A stretch of 64,000 bases of DNA from Maricaulis sp017643475 (GTDB lineage: Bacteria > Pseudomonadota > Alphaproteobacteria > Caulobacterales > Maricaulaceae), in contig NZ_CP138920.1 of assembly GCF_047123815.1 (NCBI RefSeq), positions 868,001-932,000 on the forward strand. The letters run 5' to 3'. Numbering within the stretch: the first letter of the stretch is position 1; each line of letters opens with the position of its first letter. Below are positions 42,607 to 50,802 of the stretch, piece by piece. Under the pieces are notes generated by a model. The model ran no database searches. It was not told where the DNA came from and saw only the letters and a program-made list of their open reading frames with translations. Made by a program: the position numbers and the translations under genes.

Positions 42607-42860
42607 TGCGAACGCTCTCCCGCCCGCTTCTGGCCTCTACCGGGTTTGTTCTGGTCCTTGCCGGCGTTTTACTGGTGACGTCCGGCGTTGTCACGGACTT
42701 GTTCGGACGTACTGAGCCCCCAGACAATTTCGGACGCATCGGTTGGCGACCTGCGTCCAGCTATCTGCTGACCTATTTGTTTGGACCAGTTCTGGTCCTT
42801 CTCGGCGGCTGCTTTGCAAGCGCCTATGTGAGAATCGGAGATCAAAATGGAAGCCGTTGA
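42606..42860 (+). CDS. Small two-pass membrane protein inside the pnt operon (3 of 3)
   Basis: 84 residues with segments LLASTGFVLVLAGVLLVTSGV and YLLTYLFGPVLVLLGGCFASAYV. The loop motif PPDNFGRIGWRPASSY resembles in style the loop of the preceding protein (GPDFGEN), so the three could be relatives. It overlaps pntAB by 14 bases. A GTG at 42603 is an alternative start. Confidence 0.62.
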   Translation: MRTLSRPLLASTGFVLVLAGVLLVTSGVVTDLFGRTEPPDNFGRIGWRPASSYLLTYLFGPVLVLLGGCFASAYVRIGDQNGSR

Positions 42861-43173
42861 TCCAACCATCTATCGCCTGGCGATTTTCGTGCTGGCGGTG
42901 TTTGTCGGTTACTACGTGGTCTGGTCGGTAACGCCGGCCCTGCACACGCCACTGATGGCTGTCACAAACGCCATTTCATCGGTGATCATCGTGGGTGCCC
43001 TGCTCGCGGCGACCGCCGGTGTAGGCGCTCCTCCGCCAGTGGATGGTGAAGGCGGGGAAGGCTTCTCGCGCATTGTCGGTACAATCGCCATCATCCTGGC
43101 CAGTGTGAACATATTCGGCGGCTTCCTTGTCACCCAGCGCATGCTGGCGATGTACAAGAAGAAGGAGCGCTAG
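42847..43173 (+). CDS. pntAB: NAD(P) transhydrogenase subunit alpha, part 2
   Basis: A 108-residue membrane part (domain II) with three hydrophobic segments (LAIFVLAVFVGYYVVW, LMAVTNAISSVIIVGALLAATAG, IVGTIAIILASVNIFGGFLVTQRML). The TPLMAVTNAISS helix is characteristic. GGAG precedes the ATG. pntB follows after three bases. Confidence 0.94.
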   Translation: MEAVDPTIYRLAIFVLAVFVGYYVVWSVTPALHTPLMAVTNAISSVIIVGALLAATAGVGAPPPVDGEGGEGFSRIVGTIAIILASVNIFGGFLVTQRMLAMYKKKER

Positions 43174-43176
43174 ATC

Positions 43177-44580
43177 ATGTCAGCCAATCTTGCCGCCCTT
43201 CTCTACCTCGCCTCCGGCATCCTGTTCATTCTCGCCCTCCGCGGTCTGTCCAGCCCGGAAACGGCTCGCCAAGGCAATCTGTTTGGCATGGTCGGCATGG
43301 CAATCGCCATCGTGACGACCCTCTTCGCCGTCAATCTGGACGGTGCGGGTATCGCACTGATTGTGGGCGGGGTTGCGATTGGCGGCGGTATCGGCGCGAT
43401 CATCGCGCGCCGTATCCCGATGACGGCCATGCCGCAGCTCGTCGCCGCGTTCCACTCCCTGGTCGGCATGGCCGCCGTGCTGGTGGCTGCGGCCGCGCTC
43501 TACGCGCCGGAAGCCTTTGGTATTGCCAATGCCGTCGGCGATCTTAAAGGCCTCTCCCTGTTCGAGCTCTCCCTGGGCACGGCCATCGGCGCGATCACCT
43601 TCTCGGGCTCCGTCATCGCCTTTGCCAAGCTGAACGGAAACATGTCCGGCGCACCGATCCTGCTGCCGGCCCGGCACATGATCAATATCGCCATCGGTGC
43701 CTTCATCGCCGTGATGATCGCCTTCCTGATGGCCTCCGGCGGGGATGCCAAGACCGCATTCTGGCTAGTCACGATCGCCGCCTTTATCCTGGGTGTGACC
43801 CTGATCATTCCGATCGGCGGCGCGGACATGCCCGTCGTGGTGTCGATGCTGAACTCCTATTCCGGCTGGGCTGCTGCGGCGCTGGGCTTCACCCTGGAGA
43901 ACACGGCCCTGTTGGTCACCGGTGCGCTGGTCGGTTCGTCCGGTGCGATCCTCTCCTACATCATGTGCAAGGGCATGAACCGCAGCTTCATCTCGGTCAT
44001 CCTGGGCGGGTTTGGTGAGGACGGCGCTGCTTCTGCGTCTGCCGGCCCGCAAGGCAATGCCAAACAGGGCTCGGCAGAAGACGCTGCCTTCGTGATGAAG
44101 AACGCCGGCAAGGTCATCATCGTCCCGGGTTACGGCATGGCCGTCGCCCAGGCCCAGCACGCGCTGAAGGAAATGGGTGATCTCCTGAAGGCCGAAGGCG
44201 TCGATGTCGCCTATGCCATCCACCCGGTCGCGGGCCGCATGCCCGGCCACATGAATGTCCTGCTGGCCGAAGCCAATGTACCCTATGACGAGGTCTTCGA
44301 ACTGGAGGATATCAATTCCGATTTCTCCAATGCGGACGTGGCCTTCGTGATCGGTGCCAATGACGTCACCAACCCGGCCGCCGAGGATGATCCGGGCTCG
44401 CCGATCTATGGCATGCCGGTCCTTCAGGTCTGGAAAGCCGGCACGGTCTTCTTCGTCAAGCGCTCGCTCGGTTCCGGTTATGCCGGCGTCGAAAACCCGC
44501 TCTTCTTCCGCGACAACACCATGATGTTGCTGGGCGATGCCAAGAAGATGACGGAAGAGATCAACAAGGCGATGGGATAG
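43177..44580 (+). CDS. pntB: NAD(P) transhydrogenase subunit beta
   Basis: PntB holds the rest of the proton channel and the NADP(H)-binding domain III. The 467-residue protein shows the many N-terminal helices, FHSLVGMAAV, GADMPVVVSMLNSYSGWAAAA, and the C-terminal domain with VPGYGMAVAQAQHAL, HPVAGRMPGHMNVLLAEA and GANDVTNPAA. A dispersed repeat starts 30 bp past the stop. Confidence 0.97.
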   Translation: MSANLAALLYLASGILFILALRGLSSPETARQGNLFGMVGMAIAIVTTLFAVNLDGAGIALIVGGVAIGGGIGAIIARRIPMTAMPQLVAAFHSLVGMAAVLVAAAALYAPEAFGIANAVGDLKGLSLFELSLGTAIGAITFSGSVIAFAKLNGNMSGAPILLPARHMINIAIGAFIAVMIAFLMASGGDAKTAFWLVTIAAFILGVTLIIPIGGADMPVVVSMLNSYSGWAAAALGFTLENTALLVTGALVGSSGAILSYIMCKGMNRSFISVILGGFGEDGAASASAGPQGNAKQGSAEDAAFVMKNAGKVIIVPGYGMAVAQAQHALKEMGDLLKAEGVDVAYAIHPVAGRMPGHMNVLLAEANVPYDEVFELEDINSDFSNADVAFVIGANDVTNPAAEDDPGSPIYGMPVLQVWKAGTVFFVKRSLGSGYAGVENPLFFRDNTMMLLGDAKKMTEEINKAMG

Positions 44581-44610
44581 GCTATCCACCTCACCGCGAA
44601 ATTGGTCCCG

Positions 44611-44670
44611 CCGAAGCCTCGCCTTCGCCTCTGGCTTCGGCGAGCCCACTTCCCCATGAATGGGGAAGAT
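44611..44670 (+). repeat. Dispersed intergenic repeat, copy B (partial)
   Basis: Holds only the right part of the element: the CTTCGGCGAGCCCACTTCCCC segment and the terminal palindrome CTTCCCCATGAATGGGGAAG, identical to copy A over the palindrome. It lies downstream of pntB. Confidence 0.75.
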
Positions 44671-44710
44671 TGCCAGCTCCGGTTCATCTTGGCTCGTCTA
44701 GCCTGACCTG

Positions 44711-44992
44711 ATGTTATTCGAACTCGCCCTGGCAGACGCCGTCACCGATGACTGCACTTTCAATTCCATCCCTCTCTATGGTGAGGTGGAGGTCGTTGAA
44801 AGTTTTGCCGATATCCGTGTGCAGGTCGTTACCAGCTTCCCGGACCTGAAAGTCAAACAGGTCACCAGCTTTCCCGATGATTGCGGCGAGTGGGAGTTTG
44901 TCGAAAGCTTTCCCGACTTCACCATCGAATTTGTCGACAGCTTCCCGGACATCAAGATCGAATATGTCTCAAGCTTCCCGGGCCTACCCTGA
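44711..44992 (+). CDS. 7(1) septoil-knot domain protein (DUF6150-like)
   Basis: A 93-residue protein built of short beta strands with the recurring pattern V-x-SFPD-xx-V: VVTSFPDLKV, QVTSFPDDCGEWEFV, ESFPDFTIEFV, DSFPDIKIEYV. This matches the 7(1) septoil knot fold, with the middle GEW-EFV strand as its usual landmark. The two cysteines may form a disulfide. No function is known. The ATG at 44711 has no clear Shine-Dalgarno. Confidence 0.75.
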   Translation: MLFELALADAVTDDCTFNSIPLYGEVEVVESFADIRVQVVTSFPDLKVKQVTSFPDDCGEWEFVESFPDFTIEFVDSFPDIKIEYVSSFPGLP

Positions 44993-45033
44993 GGCGCATT
45001 GACAGCCCCGCTGGTGCAGCGCAAAACCGCGCC

Positions 45034-45588
45034 ATGCACACAACTATACGCACAGTTGCAGACGTTCGGGAGATTCTGGACCGCGCTGATGTGTTTGGAC
45101 GGCTGACGGATTTCGACCCGCGCTGGGTCGGTTCCATTCCCCTGGATATTCACGGCCCCGAAGCCGACGCGGATATCTGCTGTTCGGCGGGCGATGATCT
45201 CGACGGTTTTGCCGCTCACCTCGAGGCCTGTTTTGGTAACCAGCCCGGTTTCAGGGTCCATCCCAATACCCACGCCGACGAAGCCTCCATCATCGCCTAT
45301 TTCAGTCTCGATGGTCTGCCGGTTGAGGTCTATGGGCGCAAACGGCCCGTGGAAACCCATGAGAGTTATATCCACTGGCTGGCCGAACATCGTCTGCTGG
45401 GCCTGGCCGAAGACCGCCTGCGCCTGGATGTGCGTGAGGCAAAGGCAACGGGCCTGAAAACGGAACCGGCATTTGGCAAATGCCTGCAGCTGGGCAGTGA
45501 TCCCTATATCGAGCTCTTGAAGCTCGCCTCACCCGGCGATGAAGCCCTGGGCCAGATCATTCGTGCTGCCGGATACCAGACGCGCTAG
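45034..45588 (+). CDS. DUF4269 family protein
   Basis: A 184-residue protein. The start matches DUF4269: WVGSIPLDIHGPEADADICC resembles the nucleotidyltransferase-like acidic motif of that family, followed by FSLDGLPVEVYGRKRPVETHESYIHW. The fold suggests a nucleotidyltransferase relative; activity is unknown. The start is the ATG at 45034, with weak ribosome-binding signal. Its stop shares CTAG with the quinone-reductase gene. Confidence 0.75.
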   Translation: MHTTIRTVADVREILDRADVFGRLTDFDPRWVGSIPLDIHGPEADADICCSAGDDLDGFAAHLEACFGNQPGFRVHPNTHADEASIIAYFSLDGLPVEVYGRKRPVETHESYIHWLAEHRLLGLAEDRLRLDVREAKATGLKTEPAFGKCLQLGSDPYIELLKLASPGDEALGQIIRAAGYQTR

Positions 45589-46175
45589 CGTGCCTTTGCG
45601 CCAAGCCGTGCAACCGTTTTCAGCCAGCCTTCGATTTGCCTGGGTTTGGGATGACTCGCTCCTGCAAAGCGCGTGATCCGCGCGGGCTTGAAGCCAACGA
45701 AGTTTAGGATCTGCCCCTTGATCTGCCAGGCCAGCGCATCCTTGTAGAAAAGCCTGAACACCCAGCCCGGGGTGTCCGATGTCAGGAAGACCCGGGCGGT
45801 CCGACCATCCAGCATGGGCAAGGGCATCGTACCCGGCTTCACACGCGTGTCGAACACGCGTCCAGGCAGAAACGAGCGGTCGATCAGCCCTTTCAGCTTC
45901 GCCGGCAGTCCGCCCCACCACATCGGCGCGGCGAAAACAAAATGCTCACTCCATTCCAGCGCCTCGAGGAAGTCTTCAAGCTCGGGTTCAAGCGGTTTCT
46001 GGTTCTTGTAACCGCCAAAGCCATAGTCCATGTCGAAATCCATATCATGGATGTTCAACACCCGAACCTCATGCCCCTCACCGCGCGCGGCCTGTGCATA
46101 GGTCTCGATGATCTGTTTGGAGATCGAGCTTTCCGCCGGATGTCCGTTGAGCAGAGTGATGCGTTTCGATGTCAT
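45585..46175 (-). CDS. NAD(P)H dehydrogenase (quinone), flavodoxin-like fold
   Basis: A 196-residue flavoprotein of the MdaB/KefF group: ITLLNGHPAESSISKQII is the FMN phosphate loop, FVFAAPMWWGGLPAKLKGLIDR the second FMN-binding segment. Such enzymes reduce quinones by two electrons. GGGAC precedes the ATG at 46175. It is divergent from a TetR regulator across a spacer with three operator-like repeats, so it is probably repressed by that regulator and induced by a quinone or electrophile. Confidence 0.88.
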   Translation of the reverse strand: MTSKRITLLNGHPAESSISKQIIETYAQAARGEGHEVRVLNIHDMDFDMDYGFGGYKNQKPLEPELEDFLEALEWSEHFVFAAPMWWGGLPAKLKGLIDRSFLPGRVFDTRVKPGTMPLPMLDGRTARVFLTSDTPGWVFRLFYKDALAWQIKGQILNFVGFKPARITRFAGASHPKPRQIEGWLKTVARLGAKAR

Positions 46176-46191
46176 GATGCGTCCCTTTATT

Positions 46192-46258
46192 TTGACCATG
46201 GTCAATTTAATAGGCGAAATAATTGACCGCGGTCAATAACAAATTTGACCGAAGTCAG
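46192..46258. promoter_or_regulatory. Three TTGACC-type operators between quinone reductase and TetR genes
   Basis: Two perfect 14-bp palindromes, TTGACCATGGTCAA (46192-46205) and TTGACCGCGGTCAA (46223-46236), and one imperfect copy TTGACCGAAGTCAG (46245-46258) lie in the 103-bp divergent spacer. Their starts are 31 and 22 bp apart, near whole helical turns. Confidence 0.85.
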
Positions 46259-46278
46259 TTTTTGTGGGAGCTAGGGGT

Positions 46279-46860
46279 ATGGGAAGAGCACCTCAAAAAC
46301 GCACGCTGGAAACCCGCGCCAAACTGGTCGCGGCGGCACAAGCCATTGTTTCCGAAAGCAGTTACATCGAGCTACGCACCGAGGAAGTGGTCCAGCGCGC
46401 CGGCGTCGCCAAGGGTACGTTTTTTGCCCATTTCAAGGACAAGGATGCGCTGATGGACCAGCTCATCGGCGCCCGCATCAATGACTGTCTGGACCAAATC
46501 GAGGCGCATCCGGCGCCCGGTACGATCGACGAACTGATCAAGGAGCTGATGCCGCTGGTCAATCTGATGCGCTGCGAGCGATACGTGTTTGACGTCATCC
46601 TGCGCCTGTCCGGTGCGGCGGCGATCGAGGAGATCGGTCCCATCGCCCAGACGTTCGAGCGCCAGATCATCGTGATGGCGGGTTGGCTGGCCAGGGGCCC
46701 GTTTCGGACCGACATCTCGCCCCAGCTGATGGCCGAGGGTGTGCAGGCCTTCTACATCCAGGCCATGGCCCTGAATTTCTGTGCGATCAACCAGGTGGTT
46801 CCCGTCGAAGACAGAATGCGTGAATACCTGACGGCCTGGCTGTCGCCGGTGAAAGCCTAG
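46279..46860 (+). CDS. TetR family transcriptional regulator
   Basis: A 193-residue regulator. The N-terminal helix-turn-helix spans about residues 8-58 (LETRAKLVAAAQAIVSE, EEVVQRAGVAKGTFFAHFKDKDAL). The ligand domain is unspecific. GGGAG precedes the ATG at 46279. It most likely binds the three palindromes in its own promoter and represses both itself and the flavodoxin-like reductase. Its stop shares CTAG with the DksA-type gene. Confidence 0.9.
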   Translation: MGRAPQKRTLETRAKLVAAAQAIVSESSYIELRTEEVVQRAGVAKGTFFAHFKDKDALMDQLIGARINDCLDQIEAHPAPGTIDELIKELMPLVNLMRCERYVFDVILRLSGAAAIEEIGPIAQTFERQIIVMAGWLARGPFRTDISPQLMAEGVQAFYIQAMALNFCAINQVVPVEDRMREYLTAWLSPVKA

Positions 46861-47180
46861 GCACAGCCCGAACAGCGTGGCGCCGCCGGGTCAATCTCCA
46901 ATCGTTTGATCTCGATCGCCTCACCGCACTCCACGCACCAGCCGTAATCGCCCTCCTCCAGCCGCTGGAGCGCCGCATCAATGCGGCGGATCTCCTGGGC
47001 GCGGCGGGCATCGGCCGCCTTGGCCATGGCCTGGACCTGCAGGGAATCCATGCGCGACAAGCGGCCGACCGATTGCTGGTCCAGCTCCACGGGTTTGCGA
47101 TCATCATCCGCGCCCTCCGACAGCGCCACCAGCTCTGCCTTCAGCGCTGTCAGGGTCTCACGGATCCGGGCATCACTCAT
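46857..47180 (-). CDS. DksA/TraR-family C4 zinc-finger protein
   Basis: A 107-residue protein: helical N-terminal half and a C-terminal zinc finger with C82, C85, C103 and C106 (WCVECG and RCSGC). DksA-type proteins bind RNA polymerase through the secondary channel; short forms without the full coiled coil, like this, are closer to TraR/YbiI. It overlaps the DUF1028 gene by four bases (ATGA). Confidence 0.85.
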   Translation of the reverse strand: MSDARIRETLTALKAELVALSEGADDDRKPVELDQQSVGRLSRMDSLQVQAMAKAADARRAQEIRRIDAALQRLEEGDYGWCVECGEAIEIKRLEIDPAAPRCSGCA

Positions 47181-48163
47181 TCAATCGTCGCGATCTCTTC
47201 ACCGAGCTCGGCAGACAGCAGCTCGCTGTCAACAAGACGCGGAATGATATCGCGCCATTGCGGCCAGGCGGCAAATGCGCGGCTGAACAGCGGGCGTGCA
47301 CCATCCATGTCACCGGCGGTCGCCAGGCCGAAAGCATGCCAGAAGGTGACCTCGTGATTGTCCGGCGCCAGCTCGCCCGCCTGCGCGTAGGCGCGACCGG
47401 CATGTTCCATATCGCCCTCGGCCATGGCGTCATCGCCTTCGGTCATCAGGGCGTAGACACGGGAAATCGTCAGAAGGCGGCGCATCTCGGCCAGCGGGTC
47501 CGGCGCGTCTTCCACACGCAGATCCACGATACGACCGCCCCAGGCCGGCTGGCTGGCGTCCCCGGAGACGACCAGCATGGCGGCGGACTGCTTGCCGCGA
47601 ATATCCCCGCCCTCGGCCTCGGCGGCTTCCAGCGCCACCATCAGGCGTTCGGCCAGATCACCCTCGGCGCCCAGATAGGCGTCATACATGGCCTGGCAGA
47701 CCGTATCATTGAGCATCATGTTGGCCTGGACGCTGAAACCGTCACCCTCGATGTGACAGGCGGCAGCGATGGCATTCTCGCCCGTATGCGCCGCAACATT
47801 GCCCTGGGCGTCGACCATGCCGACCTGGCGCACGGCGGTCGCGTCATCGGTCGCCAGCGCGGCATCCAGCGCTTCACGTGCACTCATCCCCGCCCGCATG
47901 GAGGCGAGACCGTTGGGACCATAATCGGGAAGGACAAAGGACTGTGTCGCCACAGCGCCGACACCCGGCTCGGCCCAGACCACAATCGATCCGACCGAGA
48001 ACCAGTGCGACTGCACAGCCGCCCCCATCTGCCCTGTTTCCGCATCACGCGCGACGATGGAATAGGTGTTGACCGGGCGCATGGGCACCGGCGTCTCGGC
48101 CAGGGCTGCGGATCCGACCGCCAGCAGGGCGCCGGCGCCGATCAGGCTCTTCGTGACAGACAT
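47177..48163 (-). CDS. DUF1028 family secreted protein (Ntn-hydrolase-like)
   Basis: A 328-residue protein with a signal peptide ending ALA-E near residue 22. The mature start NTYSIVARDAETGQMGAAVQSHWFSVG and GVGAVATQSFV match DUF1028, which has an Ntn-hydrolase-like fold and unknown substrate. A C-terminal extension of about 100 residues looks TPR-like (AEGDMEHAGRAYAQAGELAPDNHEV). GGAGAG precedes the ATG at 48163. It is coupled to the DksA-type gene. Confidence 0.85.
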   Translation of the reverse strand: MSVTKSLIGAGALLAVGSAALAETPVPMRPVNTYSIVARDAETGQMGAAVQSHWFSVGSIVVWAEPGVGAVATQSFVLPDYGPNGLASMRAGMSAREALDAALATDDATAVRQVGMVDAQGNVAAHTGENAIAAACHIEGDGFSVQANMMLNDTVCQAMYDAYLGAEGDLAERLMVALEAAEAEGGDIRGKQSAAMLVVSGDASQPAWGGRIVDLRVEDAPDPLAEMRRLLTISRVYALMTEGDDAMAEGDMEHAGRAYAQAGELAPDNHEVTFWHAFGLATAGDMDGARPLFSRAFAAWPQWRDIIPRLVDSELLSAELGEEIATIE

Positions 48164-48227
48164 GGTCTCTCCCCTCAAATCTGTGTTCGAGGGGAGTATA
48201 GACGGCTGGAACGGGCTGTCAGCTTGC

Positions 48228-49169
48228 TTACTTGACGTTGGACGCCATCAGGCAGAGCTGTTCGAACATCACGTCGACGGCGGCCAGGGCCGTGATTTCG
48301 GTCGGGTCATAGGGCGGCGAGACTTCCATGATGTCGGCCGCGACCAGATTGTCGATCTCGAAGGCACGCAGGATGCGCTGGGCTTCATACGTGGTCAGGC
48401 CACCGGGGACCGGCGTGCCGGTGCCGGGCGCATAGGCCGGATCCAGCGCGTCGATATCGAAGGACATATAGGTCGGCCCCTCGAATTTCGGCAGACGCTT
48501 GATAAAGGCGTCCAGGCCATTCATGCGCACATCATCCACCGTCGTGACATTGACGCCGAATTTCTCGACCACGCCGAGATCATCATTGGCCGCCAGCGGA
48601 CCACGAATGCCGAACTGCCAGGTGTTCTGCGGCTTCACCAGGCCCTCTTCCAGCGCATGACGCAGGAAGGCTCCGTGGTGATACTCACAGCCCCACGCGG
48701 CGGGGTAGGTGTCGAGGTGGGCATCGAAATGGATGAAGTTCACCGGGCCGTATTTCTTGGCGACGGCGCGCAGCAACGGCAGGGTGTTGGAGTGATCGCC
48801 GCCAACGGCGATGAATTTCTTGTCGCGCGCGAGGATGTCACCGAAGAATTTTTCGACCCGCTCACCGGTCTGCGCCATGTCGATCGGCACAGTCGGGCAA
48901 TCACCGATATCGGCGCATTTCAGCTTCTCCACGAAGTTGATTTCACGCGTCATGTGATAGCCGCGCCCCATGGAGGACAGCTCGCGCACCTTTGTCGGCG
49001 CAAAACGCGCGCCCGGGCGATAGCTCAGCGCGCCGTCATAAGGCAGGCCCGCCAGGGCAACATCATAACCGGCATCAATGCCGACATGCGGCAGGCGGAA
49101 AAAGGTCTTGATGGCCGCAAAACGCGGTTGTTCGCGACCCGGGATCGGTGTGAAATCTATCTCGCTCAT
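48228..49169 (-). CDS. speB: Agmatinase / ureohydrolase family
   Basis: A 313-residue ureohydrolase. The manganese ligands are visible in GGDHSNTLPLL, HFDAHLDTY and SFDIDALDPAYAPGTGTP. Agmatinase makes putrescine and urea from agmatine; guanidinobutyrase and related enzymes share these motifs, so the exact substrate is uncertain. It stands alone, divergent from the DinB gene. Confidence 0.83.
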   Translation of the reverse strand: MSEIDFTPIPGREQPRFAAIKTFFRLPHVGIDAGYDVALAGLPYDGALSYRPGARFAPTKVRELSSMGRGYHMTREINFVEKLKCADIGDCPTVPIDMAQTGERVEKFFGDILARDKKFIAVGGDHSNTLPLLRAVAKKYGPVNFIHFDAHLDTYPAAWGCEYHHGAFLRHALEEGLVKPQNTWQFGIRGPLAANDDLGVVEKFGVNVTTVDDVRMNGLDAFIKRLPKFEGPTYMSFDIDALDPAYAPGTGTPVPGGLTTYEAQRILRAFEIDNLVAADIMEVSPPYDPTEITALAAVDVMFEQLCLMASNVK

Positions 49170-49265
49170 TCCCCCGTCCTATCACGCAAAACGGGCATGG
49201 CAAGTTGCGATAACGCTCCCACGCTGCAGCATGTTTGCAGGCCCAGCCCGATTGGAGACACGACC

Positions 49266-49757
49266 ATGCGCGAGCACCTGCTCTACCTCGCCGGATATAA
49301 TCGCTGGGCCAATGCCCGCATTTTCGACATGGCCTGGTCGCTCAGTGAAGCGGACCGCCGCCGCGACTGTCAGGGCTTTTTCAGAAACCTGCATGCAACG
49401 CTGGATCATATCATCGTGGCCGAACGCATCTGGCTGGCCCGCTGGAATGGCGAACCCCAGCCCTTCGATGACCTTGCGACCCCGCTGCACGACGATTTCG
49501 AGGCGCTGGAAAAGGCTCGGATCGCCCAGGACCACGTTCTCAGCACCATGGTGGACCGGCATGATGATGCTGCCCTGGCGCAAGAGCTCAGCTATCACAA
49601 CATGGCCGGAGAGCCGCTGAAACTGCAGAAAGGCCTGATCCTGCTGCACCTGTTCAATCACGCCACGCATCATCGTGGCCAGTGCCATCACATGCTGAGC
49701 CAGCTGGGCGCCGACGCGCCCGTGCTGGACATGCCGTTCTACCTGCTTGATTTGTAA
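49266..49757 (+). CDS. DinB family protein
   Basis: A 163-residue four-helix-bundle protein. The likely metal histidines are in ATLDHIIVAERIW and LFNHATHHRGQCHHML. DinB-like proteins are putative metal-dependent thiol S-transferases or hydrolases. The ATG at 49266 has GGAGA upstream; the open frame extends far upstream but is antisense to agmatinase and not coding. An ABC exporter operon follows 94 bp downstream. Confidence 0.88.
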   Translation: MREHLLYLAGYNRWANARIFDMAWSLSEADRRRDCQGFFRNLHATLDHIIVAERIWLARWNGEPQPFDDLATPLHDDFEALEKARIAQDHVLSTMVDRHDDAALAQELSYHNMAGEPLKLQKGLILLHLFNHATHHRGQCHHMLSQLGADAPVLDMPFYLLDL

Positions 49758-49851
49758 GGCCAGGTGTAACGGGGGATTGTACATGCTCACAATTCCACTG
49801 GCCGAAAGCCCGCAATGCGACTAGCAAACCCGCTGTAACCATGGGGGATGT

Positions 49852-50802
49852 ATGCCCGAAACAATTCTAGAGCTCGCCAACGTCACCAAGACGTTCAAGG
49901 GCAAGACCGCGGTCAACGACGTCAGTTTTTCCGTCGAACGCGGTCAGATTACCGGTTTCCTCGGCCCGAACGGTGCCGGCAAGACAACCAGCCTGCGCAT
50001 GTCGCTGGGTATTCTCACGCCGGATCGCGGCAAGGTCACGCTGTTCGGCAAAAAGCCCGGACCCAAGGCGCTGGATCGTGTCGGCTTCCTGCCGGAAGAG
50101 CGCGGCATCTATCGCCGCATGAAGGTGATTGATGTCATCGTCTTCTTTGCCCGCCTCAAGGGTGTTGAAGCCGGTGAGGCCAAGAAACGCGGGCTGAAAA
50201 TGCTCGACGAGTTCGAGCTTCTGCACGCCGCGGAACAGCCGGTCAAAACCCTCTCCAAGGGCATGGCCCAGAAGGTCCAGATCATCTCGACCCTGGTGCA
50301 CCAGCCGGAATTCATCATCCTGGACGAGCCGTTTTCCGGTCTCGACCCGGTCAACCAGAAATCCCTCGAGCGCATCGTCCGCGCCCAGGCCGATGCCGGT
50401 CGCACAATCCTGTTCTCCACCCACGTGATGGAGCATGCAGAGCGCCTGTGCGACAAGATCCTGCTGATTGCCAATGGCACCAAGATCTTTGACGGTTCCG
50501 TCAAACAGGCACTGGGCGAAGTCCCGCGCCGGATCTTCCTGGAAACCGTTTCCGAACACGATCTTCTCGCCCTGCTGGACGCCTATGGCGATGTCCGCCG
50601 CGATGAAGGTGGTGATGACGCCGTGCGCTGCTGGTCTCTGGACCTGGCCGCCGGCGCTGATGCCCAGGACGTGCTCAAGGCCTGTGTGGATGCAGGCGTG
50701 AAACTCACCCGTTTCGAACCGGTGCGCGCGCACCTGCATGATGCTTTTGTCCACCTCGTCGAAAGCGCTGGCGGCAAACTGACGGAGACGACTGATGCGT
50801 AA
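49852..50802 (+). CDS. ABC transporter ATP-binding protein (NatA-like)
   Basis: A 316-residue ATPase with Walker A GPNGAGKT at residues 38-45, a signature LSKGMAQK in place of the common LSGGQ, Walker B FIILDEPFSGLD, and a C-terminal domain like DUF4162 (from about residue 220). NatA-type ATPases drive export with NatB-type permeases. It overlaps the permease gene by eight bases. Confidence 0.92.
   Translation: MPETILELANVTKTFKGKTAVNDVSFSVERGQITGFLGPNGAGKTTSLRMSLGILTPDRGKVTLFGKKPGPKALDRVGFLPEERGIYRRMKVIDVIVFFARLKGVEAGEAKKRGLKMLDEFELLHAAEQPVKTLSKGMAQKVQIISTLVHQPEFIILDEPFSGLDPVNQKSLERIVRAQADAGRTILFSTHVMEHAERLCDKILLIANGTKIFDGSVKQALGEVPRRIFLETVSEHDLLALLDAYGDVRRDEGGDDAVRCWSLDLAAGADAQDVLKACVDAGVKLTRFEPVRAHLHDAFVHLVESAGGKLTETTDA

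Noticed and set aside
48066..49265. Upstream extension of the DinB frame
   Set aside because: The first 400 codons of this open frame are antisense to agmatinase; the DinB fold and a Shine-Dalgarno place the start at 49266.
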